Shown here: positions 1-12,100 of the stretch, one piece after another | How the letters are laid out: each line of letters starts with the position of its first letter | Position numbering within the stretch: the first letter of the stretch is position 1 | From: Straminergon stramineum | Lineage: Eukaryota; Streptophyta; Bryopsida; Hypnales; Calliergonaceae | Reading direction: 5' to 3' | DNA: 64,000 nt | Assembly (NCBI GenBank): GCA_963920665.1 | Contig: OY987272.1 | Span: 4,469,001 to 4,533,000 of the forward strand | Notes under the pieces: generated by a model | Told to the model about the DNA's origin: nothing | The model's database searches: none | The model's input: the letters and a program-made list of their open reading frames with translations, nothing else | Position numbers and translations under genes: made by a program

Positions 1-65
1 TAAACATCGTTTCAGAGCTAGTGAGTTCCACGCCTTGCAAGGTAAGTAAGCCATAAAATATTCAC

Positions 66-1326
66 AGACCGGGATGGCTAGCTCCACTGCATCGATGTTC
101 CCCTGCAAATCTTTAATTTGATTCAACTTCTGTATAACTCCAAAAGTACTGATCACCGAGGCCAGCACCGATAAGGCAATGGGGCTCCATTTGTTGTGGC
201 AGTGCAAAAGGCTGGACTGCGACACGGCCGTGAGCACCACCCCTTGGAACACACTGAAGAATCCGATCAGCTGGTACACTTCGTTCTTCACACTGGCCAC
301 TTGGTTCTTTAGGCTGTTCACCTCAAGGCTGAAGATCTCCCCCTTGCGATTCCACTCCTGCAGCGCCTTGCTGAAAATGGGATTCTTCTCTATTTGCAAC
401 AGATTCTTAATCTCCTCGTAGCTCTCCGGCAATTTCGGATACCCTAACTCCGAGTCCACATGAGCGGTTAGGTCTTCCGCCGTTACTTCAACAAGTCTCC
501 TTGTCGCTTCCACCTTCCTCTTGGACACAAACCGCCACAGACCAGCTCGCTTGGCAGCTAAGGTCCGTTCATGGGCTTTAATCTCGCGCGGGTCCTCAAC
601 TCTAATACGATGTTCGTATGCTTTCCGAAGTTCTCGCTCGTCCAGAACCTCCAACAAGCACTGCACCTCCGCGTTCAGCTCGCTCCTCGCCGGTAGAAGC
701 TCCTTCAACAGCGCCTGCTTCTTCTCCTCCCGTTGCTGGCTAGCTTTCAAAAGCCTCTCCGCACAACACGGATTCTCCTCGTCCCCTTCTCCCGGTCCCT
801 CATTGCCGTTCAATGCAGCACAGGCAGTAGAAGAAGAAGTCCCGTCCTGATGTTGCGATGATCTTCGATTCTCCTCACGACCAAGCTTCTTAAGATACTT
901 CAGCCTCGATGCCACCTCCTCCTCGCCCAGTTCCACCACAGTCGCTATCCTCGAGTCCAACGCCCGCTCGTTCCCTCTGTCCAAGAGATGCTTCACGACG
1001 TGCACACACCGATCGGCTCTCGGCAGCTCCGCCGACAGTTTCCGTTGCTGCTCGGGTGTCAAGGTGTGACATCCCGGTCCCAGATCCGGGAGCGGGCTGC
1101 TGATCAAGTCCGTGCACAGCTGATCCTGGATGGCCTTGCGACCGACGGCAAGCTCCAGAAGCTCTTGCGACAGTGCCCGCCGCTCCTCCTGGTGCCGAGC
1201 GTGGAGCTCCCGCAGGGCCTCTCGGTACTCGCCCTCCCTCACCCGGCGCAGTTCCGCTAGACGGGCGGTCTCTTCCGCCCTCTCTCCTTCTTGGAGGACA
1301 GTAGGAGTGACAGGCTCTGTCGACAT
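66..1326 (-). CDS. Gene X copy 0, exon 1: coiled-coil membrane protein (partial gene)
   Basis: Start ATG is at 1326-1324, aligned with the starts of copies A and B (all begin MxTxPxTPT). I read every codon down to position 1 and found no stop. Residues 1-300 are charged and helical (coiled coil). Around residues 360-405 are two membrane segments, including the stretches YQLIGFFSVFQGVVLTAVSQ and WSPIALSVLASVISTFGVIQ. Exon 1 should end at 66 with donor GTGAAT, after codon ...PV plus one base, as in A and B (GTAAAT). Exon 2 with the third membrane segment lies off the window. The open frame from 65 down to 1 is therefore intron, and the single base missing there relative to A and B (near 43-47) need not matter. 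Exon 1 encodes 420 aa, close to 412 in B. The family looks plant-specific and its function is unknown to me. Confidence 0.72.
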
Positions 1327-1438
1327 GGATGCAAAGTTACCGCTCAGACGGACTCCAGGAGCGCTGGCCTCGTGTCGACTGTCGAGATGGCGTGCAAAGC
1401 ATATCGACCAGAGGAGCGGTTCTAGTTGTATGACGAAC

Positions 1439-1575
1439 CTCTTTCGCGGTCAGGTCTCCGAGCCGGGCCGCCAAGCCAAGAAGAACCGGGCCCGCCCCGC
1501 CGATCGCGCTGCCCTTTCGCCGGACTCTCCAGACCCGAGTATCTCGGCCAGCCTCGAAGATGTCTCCCTCGTCGC
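1439..1575 (+). repeat. Repeat W, copy 1 (short)
   Basis: This GC-rich stretch is also found at 2264-2556 (same strand) and 3807-4112 (opposite strand). It starts just where copy 0 of gene X stops matching the 5' flanks of copies A and B. One + frame is partly conserved among the three (motif DVSLVxxS), which suggests a captured gene fragment. I recognise no family. Confidence 0.6.
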
Positions 1576-1597
1576 TGAACCAGCGCACATGTTGTAA

Positions 1598-2188
1598 GAG
1601 CATCCCCACCTGCCTGGCAAAATGCAAGGGTGGTTTGGCTGGCCATCCATGCCAGCCATCCTCTTTGCAAGCCGGCTGGGAAGGGAGTGCCCCACCAGCG
1701 ACTTGTTAACCAGCCAACGTAGACTTACGAATGAGGTAATTGCAGTTAACCAAAGACTGCTCCAAAAACGCTCGAGAGAGCGAACGAGTTAAACTGGTAG
1801 GTAAAAACTGCCTTGTGAAGATCGCGCATCATTGGCGTTTCCTGTTATGCCAGCCCCAGCCAACTTGCAAGCCGGCTAGCAAAATGACCCGAATTTGCCA
1901 GCCAACTTCGACTCGCAACCCAATCCTGTTATGCCAGCCCCAGCCAACTTGCAAGCCGGCTAGCAAAATGACCCGAATTTGCCAGCCAACTTCGACTCGC
2001 AACCCAATCCTGTTATGCCAGCCCCAGCCAACTTGCAAGCCGGCTAGCAAAATGACCCGAATTTGCCAGCCAACTTCGACTCGCAACCCAATCCTCCTAA
2101 CAAGTCATCTGTTTTGCAAGACAGGTGGGGCGGTTTTGCAAGCCACCCTTAACAAGTCATCCATTTTGCAGGACGAGTGGGGATGCTC
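1598..2188. mobile_element. TIR element with GAGCATCCCCAC ends, PIF/Harbinger-type flanks
   Basis: The left end GAGCATCCCCACC (1598) is mirrored by GGGGATGCTC ending at 2188. The flanks are TAA on the left and TTA(A) on the right, as for the 3-bp TAA/TTA targets of PIF/Harbinger (Tourist-like) elements. There is no coding capacity, so it is non-autonomous. The interior carries the 84-bp tandem repeat, and shorter echoes of its CAAGCCGGCT and GCCAGCCAAC motifs lie near both ends. Confidence 0.7.
1841..2092 (+). repeat. Three identical tandem 84-bp units
   Basis: Units start at 1841, 1925 and 2009, and the sequence diverges at 2093. All three read identically. 84 is a multiple of 3, so both strands stay open across the array, but no start or protein family supports coding. 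The array is confined to the TIR element at 1598-2188. Confidence 0.93.
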
Positions 2189-2263
2189 TTAATCCAACCC
2201 ACCACCCACTATGACACGTGGCGGGGCGTGAGTGGCTTACCCGGAGGATGGTTTTGGAGGGCC

Positions 2264-2556
2264 GTGATACGCGAGACATTATTTACCCCCATCGAGCTAA
2301 AGGGGGGTCTGCATGGTACAGTCGAGTGGGTCCCTTCCCCGGCTCTCAAATGGCAACCCGGCTCCCGTCCCTATCTCCCATCAATTGCATCGCGGTCTCT
2401 TTTGCGGTCAGGTCTCCAACCGGGCAGCCAAGCCAAAGAAGAATCGGGCCGAACGTGCTGCCCTTTCGCCGGATGCTGCAGATCCAATTTTCTCGGTCTA
2501 CGGCCTCAAAGATGTCTCCCTCGTCGTTGCCTCCTCCCGCCTGCTTGGACTCCTCT
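2264..2556 (+). repeat. Repeat W, copy 2 (left arm of an inverted pair)
   Basis: This arm matches 3807-4112 in inverse orientation over about 300 bp, and its 3' half also matches 1439-1575. The two arms enclose 1.25 kb (2557-3806). The + frame with motif RAAKPKKNR and VYGL.DVSL is open in both arms, but the differences include many amino-acid changes, so a gene fragment is more likely than a gene. Confidence 0.65.
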
Positions 2557-3806
2557 CCCTCTTTCCGCAAGTTTAGTTACAGTTTATTAGATTGTTTGAA
2601 TGTTTGTAGATTGACAGCAGAGGAGGTCTAGTCAATGAAACATCGTGAGTCTTGTAAATGAAAACAGTATCTTGGTTCTCTCCTGATTATATTATTGAAA
2701 AATCTCCGCAGTTTCGAAACGTTTATGGACTTCGCAAGTTGTTATGAGAATACCCATTGGAGGTTGAGGAGGGATTATGGCCTTCCTCCCCACTTCCTCA
2801 TTCAACTCCACTACAACACCCCAAGTCAACATAGATGAACACCAACTTAGTCGCCACTGGATTTTGTTGAATGCTCGTTAACCTCCTTCCAATACCATGT
2901 CTTCAACTTTTCCTTTGGAAACCACTCTTCACTGCAAAAGGGATTCGTGCTTATGAACATTGTCCTGTCACTCAAAAAAGAAGCATGAATAAATAATGCA
3001 AAGTACGTATTTCGTCCAAGAGCTTGAATATCTTCTTGAATCAAGAACAAATTGGTTGGCGTACTGTTCCCCCATGCTACAGTGCTTTACTAACTCATTG
3101 ATTTTGGTGACTACATTGTTATGTTCCTGATAAAACATGGCAGCCATATGAGAACGTCAGGAACCGTGGGTTATTTAATGAGGAAATGAACCTAAGTGAT
3201 TGCAAAGAGCAAACTCTAGCTACAAAAATGACCAAGGACAAAATTATTACAAAGACATAACAAGATCCATACTCTCAAATACACTTGCAAACAACAACAC
3301 ATTGAATATAGAATGATACTCGAGGATAAAAGTTCGGCACTACCTACATTGAAACCTGAAGCTTAATACATATGGGAGTGTTGTCGTATTGTGCCCTTGT
3401 CACTTCATCTAACCATGCCATTTTTGGGGTTTCTAAGCACTGAACATGCACATCTGAATCACATGACACATGATGGTTACCCAGTGAGAAATTTACGCTC
3501 TTCCACCTGAACTTACGAGTTGTTGACCAACAAATAAAGTATCAAGGCTCAATTTAACTATGAGATAAAACGGTTAATAAAATACCCAAAATTTTCATTT
3601 GAAGGATTGCCGCATTGTGTTTTCAAGATGTTATGCTCATGGAGTCAGAAGAGAAACTACATATCGATTCGTGAATGAACCTTTTTTAGAAATAGTACAA
3701 GTTGCTGTTGAATTGATTTCTTAGTTTCAATTCCATATTGGCTTCCAAATTTATCAGAGATAACTGGTCCGAGCCTCCGAGGTGCCTATCATCATTTCCA
3801 TAAACT
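2557..3806. other. Unique-looking AT-rich spacer between inverted W arms
   Basis: No gene, RNA or transposon signature was seen. Open frames here are short and lack recognisable motifs. Confidence 0.5.
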
Positions 3807-4112
3807 GAGGAGTCCAAGCAAGCGGGAGGAAGAGGCAACGATGAGGGAGACATCTTCAAGGCCATAGACCAAGAAAATCGGATCTGCAGCATCCGGCAAA
3901 AGGGCAGCACGTTCGACCCGGTTCTTCTTTGGCTTGGCTGCCCGGTTGAAGACCTGATCGCTAAAGAAACCGCAACACAATCGATGAGAGGCAGGGACGG
4001 GAGTCGGGTCGCCATTTGAGAGCTAGGGAAGGGAGTAGGGAAAGGGACCCATTCGACTGTGCCACGCAGGCCCCCCTTTAGCTCAATGGGGGTGAATAAC
4101 GTCTCGCCCATG
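3807..4112 (-). repeat. Repeat W, copy 3 (right arm of the inverted pair)
   Basis: Reverse complement of 2264-2556, with scattered differences, many of them C/T. Sequence beyond 4112 no longer matches the left arm. Confidence 0.65.
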
Positions 4113-4800
4113 ACACTGCTTTTACCCCACGCACATGCCTCGTCCGCCACCCCCTGGCTACACCAAGTGAAATCCAAGGGCGTCCGGAGCCCATATGCTC
4201 CTTGTAAAATTTTATGTGACAAATTGTTATTCAGTACCTTCATCTTCTCTTCAGTTTTGTTTTTATTTGATTATGGCCATTTAGATTGTGGCTGAAGGAT
4301 TGCACCTCTCTTCACTAACTTTGTTTCTTTACCAAAAATTTGTTAAGATTGTAGATGTGGCATTGCTAATATGACAAACCACACTTTTTGGGTATTTTTT
4401 GCGTTTTTCATGATATTGTTGACCTTCCGTAGTTGTAGATGTCATCGTGTAACACCCATTATTCCATTCGACATCATAGGAGGTCACACAGTACAATAGT
4501 TGCTTCTGATTATTGTTGCCATGATGTATAGGTAGGGTTTTTTACATCACATGTGGTGGGTTGAGCTGCCCCAATACATCCACCACGATGTTGTAGAGGA
4601 AGATGTGTGCCACACATCTATATAAATGTTCGATATGAGGTATTGGCAAACTTATCATATGAATTTTTTAGCATTTGAGGCTTTGATGAATTTATTAACG
4701 CCTTTTTCGTGTCCACCTGTCGCTATATTTGTAAGACTATCCATTCCAGCCACAAAGCAAGTGAAGCTTGTTTTGTACTGATTAGCACATGGTGTAAGTT

Positions 4801-6935
4801 GTGCTAGAATGCACAACTTATATGGATGCAGTGAGTTTACTACTTGCAAGTACACTTTTGTTGTATGAACATCAAGCATTAGGGACAATAGAAGATGATT
4901 TATTCTTCCAATTTTTTCACATACCTCAAGAAGATTGGCTACAAAGCATCATAGAAAGTTTTAGGGACATCACTAGTTTACTAAACATAGTTGGTGCAAT
5001 AGATGGCACCCATATTCCTTTAATTTGTTGTCCAAGAAGATGATGCACTCCTATGCCTTAGGATTTTTTTAATCAAATGTTTTTTCATTATATTGTTTTA
5101 CAAGGGGGGGTGATACAAATATGATGTTTTGGAATGCATGTATAGGCCAACCTAGAGGTTTTTATGGTGTTGGTCAATTTGTTGTATTTTCTCTTGTCGC
5201 ACAATTGAGCATAAGACAAATTTTAGCTCGGTCTGTCATCCACCTTGGTGGAATTGATATAAGGCCATCACTAGAAGAAAAACATGTCCACCACAACTGA
5301 CTAAAATGTGACTAAGTGTCCTATACAACTATCATGTAACTGTAGCTCTCTCAATTTGTACCAAATTCTTATGTCATTGTTTGAAGTCATTGTTATACAT
5401 AAATAGTACAATGTTTTAGTTGCAAAGTAATAGAATGAAGTGAATACATTGTTTTAGTTGCATAGTAGTCATAGAATGAAGTGTAGGATTATGAAAGTTA
5501 TAACAGAGTTCAAATTTAGAATGAATGTAAATTATTCTCCATCTAAAATTCATCATAGTTGTTGATGCGGACAAGCCTATTCTCTATGAAATCCATTATG
5601 TCAATCTATAGTAGCAATAAACAACCAGGAAACAACTAAAGAGCAATTGCAATTGTAAAATGAGACTATTCTTTTCTTGGTCAATTGTTGGTTGTTTATA
5701 GTCAACTCCCAGTCATTTCCTAGTTGTATTAAAGTCATTTTTTAATCGTTTTCGAAGTCATTTTTTGATTGTCTTATATCAATTGTATCATATCAATTGT
5801 GAAGAGTACCATTAGGTTGAACATATAAGATATGTAAGTTGTTGCATCCTAATGTAATGAATTTTTTCAATAAAATTCAAAGTTTTCTACATTTTGTAGA
5901 TTTCTACATTCTATAGAAATCTAAGAATATTTAAAATCCAAATTTTTTAAAAACCTATGAAATTGTAAAATTTTTGAAACCAGTGAAATCTATTAAATAC
6001 CAATAATATAATTTTTGAAATTTAAAAAAAATCTAGATCTGAAATTTGTAAATCTATGAATCATTGAGTTTAAAATTTCAAAATCTACAAGTTGCAATAA
6101 GTTGCAATGAAGTTATAGACAAGTTGCAATGAAGTCACAAATGAGTCGCAAACAAGTCATACATTAGTCGCAAATGAGTTGCCAACAAGTTTCACAACTC
6201 TTCAATTAAGTGACCAACCTTACGTGGCATCAAATACCACATAAGCAACCATGTCAGAAAAGTTCATCAATGAAATTCCAAATAGACTGTTGTAACTTGC
6301 AACTACCATCCTACATGCAACTTATCCACTACAATTGGGGTTCCAAATTAACACTAGGCGCAAAATGTCTTATGCAACTCAAAACCAATTGCTTTTTGCA
6401 ATCACAAAAAACCTCATTTTCTTCTAGTGCATGCCTCATTGGTGACACTACTTATCCAAGTAGAACATATATACTCACAAATTTCAAACTGGGTAATCTA
6501 ACAATGGTGGATCAAATTAGGTATGTTTATTTTCTCTCTTTTTCAATTTATTATTTATGATATTCACAATTTTCTCATACCAAGTTCAAAAATTACTAAT
6601 CAATTTTTGTGCTTTGCCCAAATTCGACTCATTGGATAATAGTGGCAAAGTACTCATCGAAAAAGCACTTGGGGCTTTAAAAAATTGGTGGCACATTCTA
6701 AAAGTTTTTAATATGTTAGTTGATAAAGTTGCACTTGTTACCTAAGCTTGTTGTATTCTACACGACTATTGTGAGTTGGAAAGGCAATGTGTGCCTTTGC
6801 CTACAAATGTTAGACTTCAAAATGATCCTTAAGTTGGTTTTCATATTGGAAGGATACAATTTCCTCGTGAAGGTTTGCATGCAAAGTTGGCTGGGGAGGC
6901 CATGAGAGGTATTTTTTTTTGCATCATGGCTAGAA
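4801..6935 (+). pseudogene. PIF/Harbinger transposase (DDE_Tnp_4 type), broken
   Basis: Transposase of the HARBI1/PIF class, a DDE nuclease that cuts and pastes its own element. The three catalytic acids are visible in context: GAIDGTHIPL (about 5000), LIGDTTYPS (after 6430) and VLIEKALGALKN (about 6650-6700), followed by ACCILHDYCELE. Breaks are in-frame stops at 5041-5043 and 5059-5061, a frameshift in the G run near 5104-5110, a 1161-bp CACTA insertion at 5269-6429, a stop near 6742 and another after NDP near 6830. Removing the CACTA copy and one CAT duplication restores the frame exactly (IDIRP/CLIGD). A GTATGT donor near 6518 suggests an intron before KFDSLDNSGK. The Myb-like gene at 8390-9150 is its usual partner, facing it. 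Confidence 0.85.
5269..6429. mobile_element. CACTA element inserted in the Harbinger transposase
   Basis: Ends are CACTAGAAGAAAA (5269) and TTTTCTTCTAGTG (ending 6429), flanked by a perfect 3-bp duplication CAT (5266-5268 and 6430-6432), the standard CACTA footprint. It is 1161 bp, AT-rich, with no transposase, hence non-autonomous. The same 13-bp terminus is found on the 173-bp hairpin at 61509-61681. Confidence 0.92.
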
Positions 6936-8389
6936 CATAATCCACTGTGATTTATGTATTGATATGTAGACCAAGATAAATATTGATCATTCTGTTTTAT
7001 GTTTAATTGTGAGTTTCATCATTTGTGGATGGATGTATATACTTCCATTTGAATTTACAATTATCATAATGCAAATTACTTATGTGTTTTACGTTTCGTG
7101 TGCCTTGAGGTGCTACACATTTGTTCAATACGTATATTAATTTTTTATTTCTTTATACTAATAAATAAAGTCTATAGCCTACAATTCTAAGAAGAATGAT
7201 TGCAATTGGATATAAGCTCATTTTCATTAAGCTTACTTCTAAATAGGTTTGTATATAGATTCAATGTTCTGTAAATTTGAAATCCAACTTCATATTGACG
7301 AAGAGAATTGATGAATATCTCTTTAGATGACTATTGCATTCCAACTTCAAAAATTCAAAATGAATTCTTGTTACATCCAAAAAATATGAAACGACTTGGG
7401 TTGGATGTCAATTTCACTTTGCTTCTTACAAAAATGTATACAAAATTATTTTGGATATTTTCTGATTGTCATGAAGGCAATCAATCTTAAATGGTCATTT
7501 GCAAAACAAACTATATTACTTTTTCATTTGTTTCATAACCCTCTTAAGAAATGGCAATGAAAACAAACATTTTTTTCAAGCAGAAATGTGTTATTTGCTT
7601 ATTGAATGTTCCATAGGAAAGGGATGCACCTAAACATTAATTAGAAGAAGAATTAAACATAAAAATTTGCAACATAAATTACAATTCACTCTCATGAATA
7701 TTGAAAGCTTCCTTTCAAAATAGCATTGAACCTAAACCTTAGCATCGATCATAATTTGGATAGAACATGCTTGTTGTGATACACACATTACTTTCAAAGA
7801 TTTTTTTTTATAGATGTATAGAATTAATTTTGTACCACACTATCTTCAAAAACTAACAAGACTTTGCAACATCAATGAGATTAGTTTTTAATTCCTAGTC
7901 TTAGAATACCAACAACATTAAAGCACATGATGGTATACTTCGGCCATAAAAAAATTAACGTATTGCTATGTGAAATTGCACATTAGTTAAAATGATGAGT
8001 GTACGTGGTTGAAATCTTCATCACTAGTAATTTTTGTTGTTAGCAATGAAATTCCATTTCATTTGTTACAAAAAAAAGTCCCTAGATCCTATCTGTTGTG
8101 TACTTCTTATGGACAATTATAGTAATGATAGCACGGTACATAGTTTAATACAAGTGAAAAGCCTATAATGAAATCAATCAGACACTTTCTAGCACATATG
8201 TCAAAAAATCCCAGAAAACTATTTCATATGATAGAAAATGTTTGAAAACAAAAATATCAAAGTGAATGAGAAACTAATGTCCCTGGTTCTTCCAATTTCA
8301 TAGTCATATTAATCAAATGGCCTGAAAGAAAATTGAAGGAAATAGAAGAAGTATAGTGAAGAAAAATGGAAGCAATGTCAAAGCTACTT
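6936..8389. other. AT-rich interior of the Harbinger remnant
   Basis: This lies between the tail-to-tail transposase and Myb-like remnants. Nothing coding or repetitive is recognised. Confidence 0.4.
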
Positions 8390-9150
8390 AGCCGCATTTT
8401 TTTAACAACGTGTGCGAACAAAGCTACCATGTGCTTGCTACTAGCTTGCGACTATTGGAACAATTCGAGCTCCAATTTCCTATTCTGAAAATGCTCTATC
8501 AAGTTATCTTTGTGCATGGTCATTGTGATTTCGATTCTTAGCTTTTCAATTTTAGTAGTGGAATTAGCCATCCTATCTAATGCATCTATCAATTCCTATC
8601 AATTTTGGCCTTCTTAGTTGGTTTGGTAGATTTACCTTTGCCACGACATCCGACCAAATTTGCCACACATGTTTGTAGACTACTTCCAGTGCTCGTGTGG
8701 CTAGTAGATGAATTTGGGACGGAATGTGGTGGAGACTACAACAGAGTTGTGTGACCTTCTCCATTATACTTCTCTTAGAAATCTACTAGTACATTTGAGG
8801 TCCATGTTCTAGGCACTAGTATACCTTGGTCCATTCTGCCCAGGACACTGTTGTCCTTCGCTATGAGGTTAAGGATCTCATCAATTTGGTCATACCAAAT
8901 GAATTAGGCATTGTCATCTCTAACTTTGCCGCCCATCTCATTTCTCAGCTTCTTGATCTTAGAATATGTGCTCCACAACTTCTCCCACTTGTTAGACAAA
9001 GACTTTACCTTCCACCCGAATTTGTGAGGAAATTGTGCAATGAGGAGCTTGTGGATTCTCAACCATTGATGATGTTGCATCATGACAATGTTGTGAGCCT
9101 CTACATGCTCCTTGCATTGTATGAACAGATATTTACCCACCCTTGGTAAA
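8390..9150 (-). pseudogene. Myb/SANT-like protein of a PIF/Harbinger element, broken
   Basis: Harbinger elements encode a Myb/SANT-like DNA-binding protein that helps bring the transposase to the element ends. Reading down from about 9110 gives HHQWLRIHKLLIAQF and KSLSNKWEKLWSTYSKIKK, the trihelix-like Myb_DNA-bind_3 pattern. A stop at 8904-8906 is followed in frame by YLIWYDQIDEIL. After further stops and a frameshift, a coiled-coil tail ELIDALDRMANS...IEKLRIE continues to about 8400. The apparent N-terminus between 9130 and 9221 matches LTR-like sequence also present at 40.3 kb, so it is probably not part of the protein. Confidence 0.75.
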
Positions 9151-12100
9151 GACATGAGCACAACCAAGTTCTTATGTTTGGAGGTGAATTCTACTCTAAT
9201 GAGTGCCTCACGTTGGTCCATTGTGCCTTCTAAGCAATGGATCTTTTCTAAGCTCCTAAGTCCTATAATTCACTAAGGAACCCCCAAACTAGCCTAATTG
9301 TAGAAGTTATTCTAACTACCTCGATCACTTGATTGTTGTGGTCTCCTAGTATAAATGAATGTAATCTAAACCTATCACTTCTAACCTGTAGATCAGGTCA
9401 TGCCATTTCTAAAAACCTAAGATGCATGGGATTTGGACATTCCTACAAGGAGCTATGGCTAGATGAGGTTTAGTCCTCTAGAAGCTATCTAAACTTCATC
9501 CACCTATTTGGACTTCTTCCATAATCCAAAAAACTCTGAGTTTTAGACCCTAGGCCTATACTATAAATGATTAAGTAATTTTCAATTTTGGGCATGGATG
9601 GATGAATTTCACCCGACTTCATCCATGTCACAATCCAAACTTCATCCATTCATATCTCCCTTGTTATGAGTCAGTTTGAGGTGTATTTTATACTCCCGGA
9701 ACCCCCTTGAACTCTACTATATGATTCTAAAGCTAAATCTAACCCAATTCTCTTTTCTAAACTTGCTAACCACCCCTAGGCCTCGGCCCTAATCTATTCT
9801 TCCTAATTAAATGAATGGAAATGGAAAGGAGATGGTGAGTATCCTACCTCAGCTTCGGGCTCCTCGACTAGGTGGGCAAGACTTCTCTTCAACACGTCTC
9901 TACCTTCCATGTCACCTTCGTGGAATTAGTTAATTGCTTGAATAGTTCTGGATGTTGACTTTAATACAAGCTAAGGTCCCTCCACTAAGTCCTACCTTTA
10001 GCTAACCTTCCCTCTTGCTTCTTTTCTTCCTTTTCTTTCCTTTTCTTTTCTTTTTCTTTTCTTTTCCTTCCTTGTTCTCTTTCTATTCTAACCCTCCTTC
10101 CATGTAGAGCGTGGTGGTTGGGGTGGCCACCTATTATTTTAAAATCCCTATACCAAATGTTAATGACCACTTGCACCTATCTTGTCACCTCAGCCCCACT
10201 AACCTACAACCCTCAAGGTAAGGATTGAAGTTCCCTTCTACTTGAACTACTTCTACACCTCTAATTAATTCCCATGATTCCTCACCTACTCCCTAATGGT
10301 TGGAGGATTCCTCCTAACCCCTCCTTTAAGTCATCTTCTCCCCCTCTCTTTTCTTCACTTTTTGTGTTGTTGTGTTGGTGGAGAGAAATGCCTTGTAGAA
10401 CTTGACTTGTGGCTCTTCTTCTATGCTCTTGTTCCTACCTAGGTTCCTACTATGATTTCGGTTTTCTTCCCTCCTAATTTTTCCTATCCTTCCTCTCTTC
10501 TATCTTCTTCCTATTCTAGCCTTCCTTTTATCCTTCTTTGTCCCCTCTTTTATTCTATCCTACATCTAATTCTTCCTATCCCACACTATACTAATCTTTT
10601 TTTAGCACTAGTTGTATTTCTACTTTTCTGCCCCCCCCCCACATTCTCCTAGCCCCCTCAGAGAACTGGCCCTAGTATCTAACGGAGCCCCTAGTGCCTA
10701 ACTAATTGACCCAGTGTTCGCTAGTTCATTCTGGTACTTGGCCAGATCTAGTGTTGGTGCTGGGAGTTAGCCTTTGAAAATTGACAATTTTTTATATACT
10801 AGGAGCTAAATTCTGGCTAGAGGTGACTGAGGAGGCACATAGGTTGGAATGGACTTGGGAAAGACGTGAGACTTGGCTAATATAAACTTAGGGGGACACT
10901 TAGGACTTGACCACTAAGACCTATGGTCTAACTCTTGGGCTACTAAGATTTGGTTTGTTTCCAAGATGTTTTGGAAACTAAACTTTGGAGGTGAACATTG
11001 GGTAGGTTCAAAGATCCACTATCAATTTGAGTTTAACACCAAATCTAAGACTAGGAAGTACTTCAAGGTTCAAAGCTTTGTTGTTGGTAGGACTTCAATA
11101 CACGATCTAAAACTTTATAGACCTAAGGGGTCCAAAGCTTCGCCATCCCGATGGGACCCTCAATAATACATACAAAGTTAAAACAACATCAATAGAACAT
11201 TGGGACTTAAGACACCCTCAAAGAATTGTAAGACGTGTTAGTATAGCAATGGTTAGTACAATATTCAAAGCAAACTAAAGGCCCACCAAAGTGGCATCAC
11301 CGAGGTATAGTGGAGGGATAGCTCTAAGGTTAATACAAGGGACAAATAGACACCCACAAAATCTCCAAAAGACATGACTAGACCCAAAGGAAGGAGACAA
11401 TGACCCATTACCCAAAGTTAGTAGACCTAGTGTCATGACCCTCATTAAGAGGCATGCCCGTGCCACCTTAATAAGTAAGGGGGACATTCGAGGTGATTCC
11501 CCAAGCCTTATAAGAGATGGGGTGAGTGGAACTAGGAGTCCCGAGCATATAGAGCATTGTAGCACTTAGATATAGACAAAAAGGAAGGCGAGTTAAACAT
11601 TTTTGGAAATTTTGTAAGAAGATGCATCCACAAGTTTAAATAATGCAAGAATTTAAGTTGTGAGTCAAAAGTTATAGCTCTTCAAAGTTGGCAATGTCCT
11701 GATCGCATCCCGAGGCGTGGAGACGTGGGAGACAAAGTTTGGGAGGAACCCTTTGAGCCAAATAAGGCTTGAAAAATATCATTGGAAAGTTAAGGAGACA
11801 AGAGTTCTAAAATTCTAAGGCTCATGAAGAGATGAGTTATGGGCTAAAAGTTATGGGCATCTAAAGAGGGTAGAATTCCAAAGAACTATACCTCCTAGGG
11901 GACTTGTACCTTTGGAGGGCCATAACATCCTCAATAATTGTTGTATTGGAAAATGTGAATAGTCCATGGTGATCTACAAAAATTGTAGATCACAAAAATG
12001 GGCTTCTACTTGGGATTTTGAGTTTTTCAATAAAAATTATCCCAATGGAAAGATCGAGAGTCTTTTAGGGCCTGATTTTGGGAAAACCACTTGGAATTGG

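Noticed and set aside
1..65. Frameshift (one missing base near 43-47) as a defect of gene X copy 0
   Set aside because: It falls after the predicted donor at 65-60, inside the intron.
1740..2192. 150-codon frame across the 84-bp repeats as a repeat protein
   Set aside because: The opposite strand is equally open, the array lies within TIR element ends, and no start or domain supports translation.
521..3980. Plus-strand and out-of-phase frames over gene X copy 0 and repeat W as proteins
   Set aside because: They are shadows of the GC-rich minus-strand coding exon or of repeated non-coding sequence; only the gene X frame matches the paralogs.
9130..9221. N-terminus of the Myb-like protein
   Set aside because: The same sequence occurs at 40.3 kb as part of the LTR-like repeat, so it is probably unrelated to the Myb-like gene.
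10452..10652. 66-codon frame in the pyrimidine-rich stretch
   Set aside because: Low-complexity C/T sequence inside the LTR-like repeat; the Ser/Pro/Leu-rich product is a composition effect.
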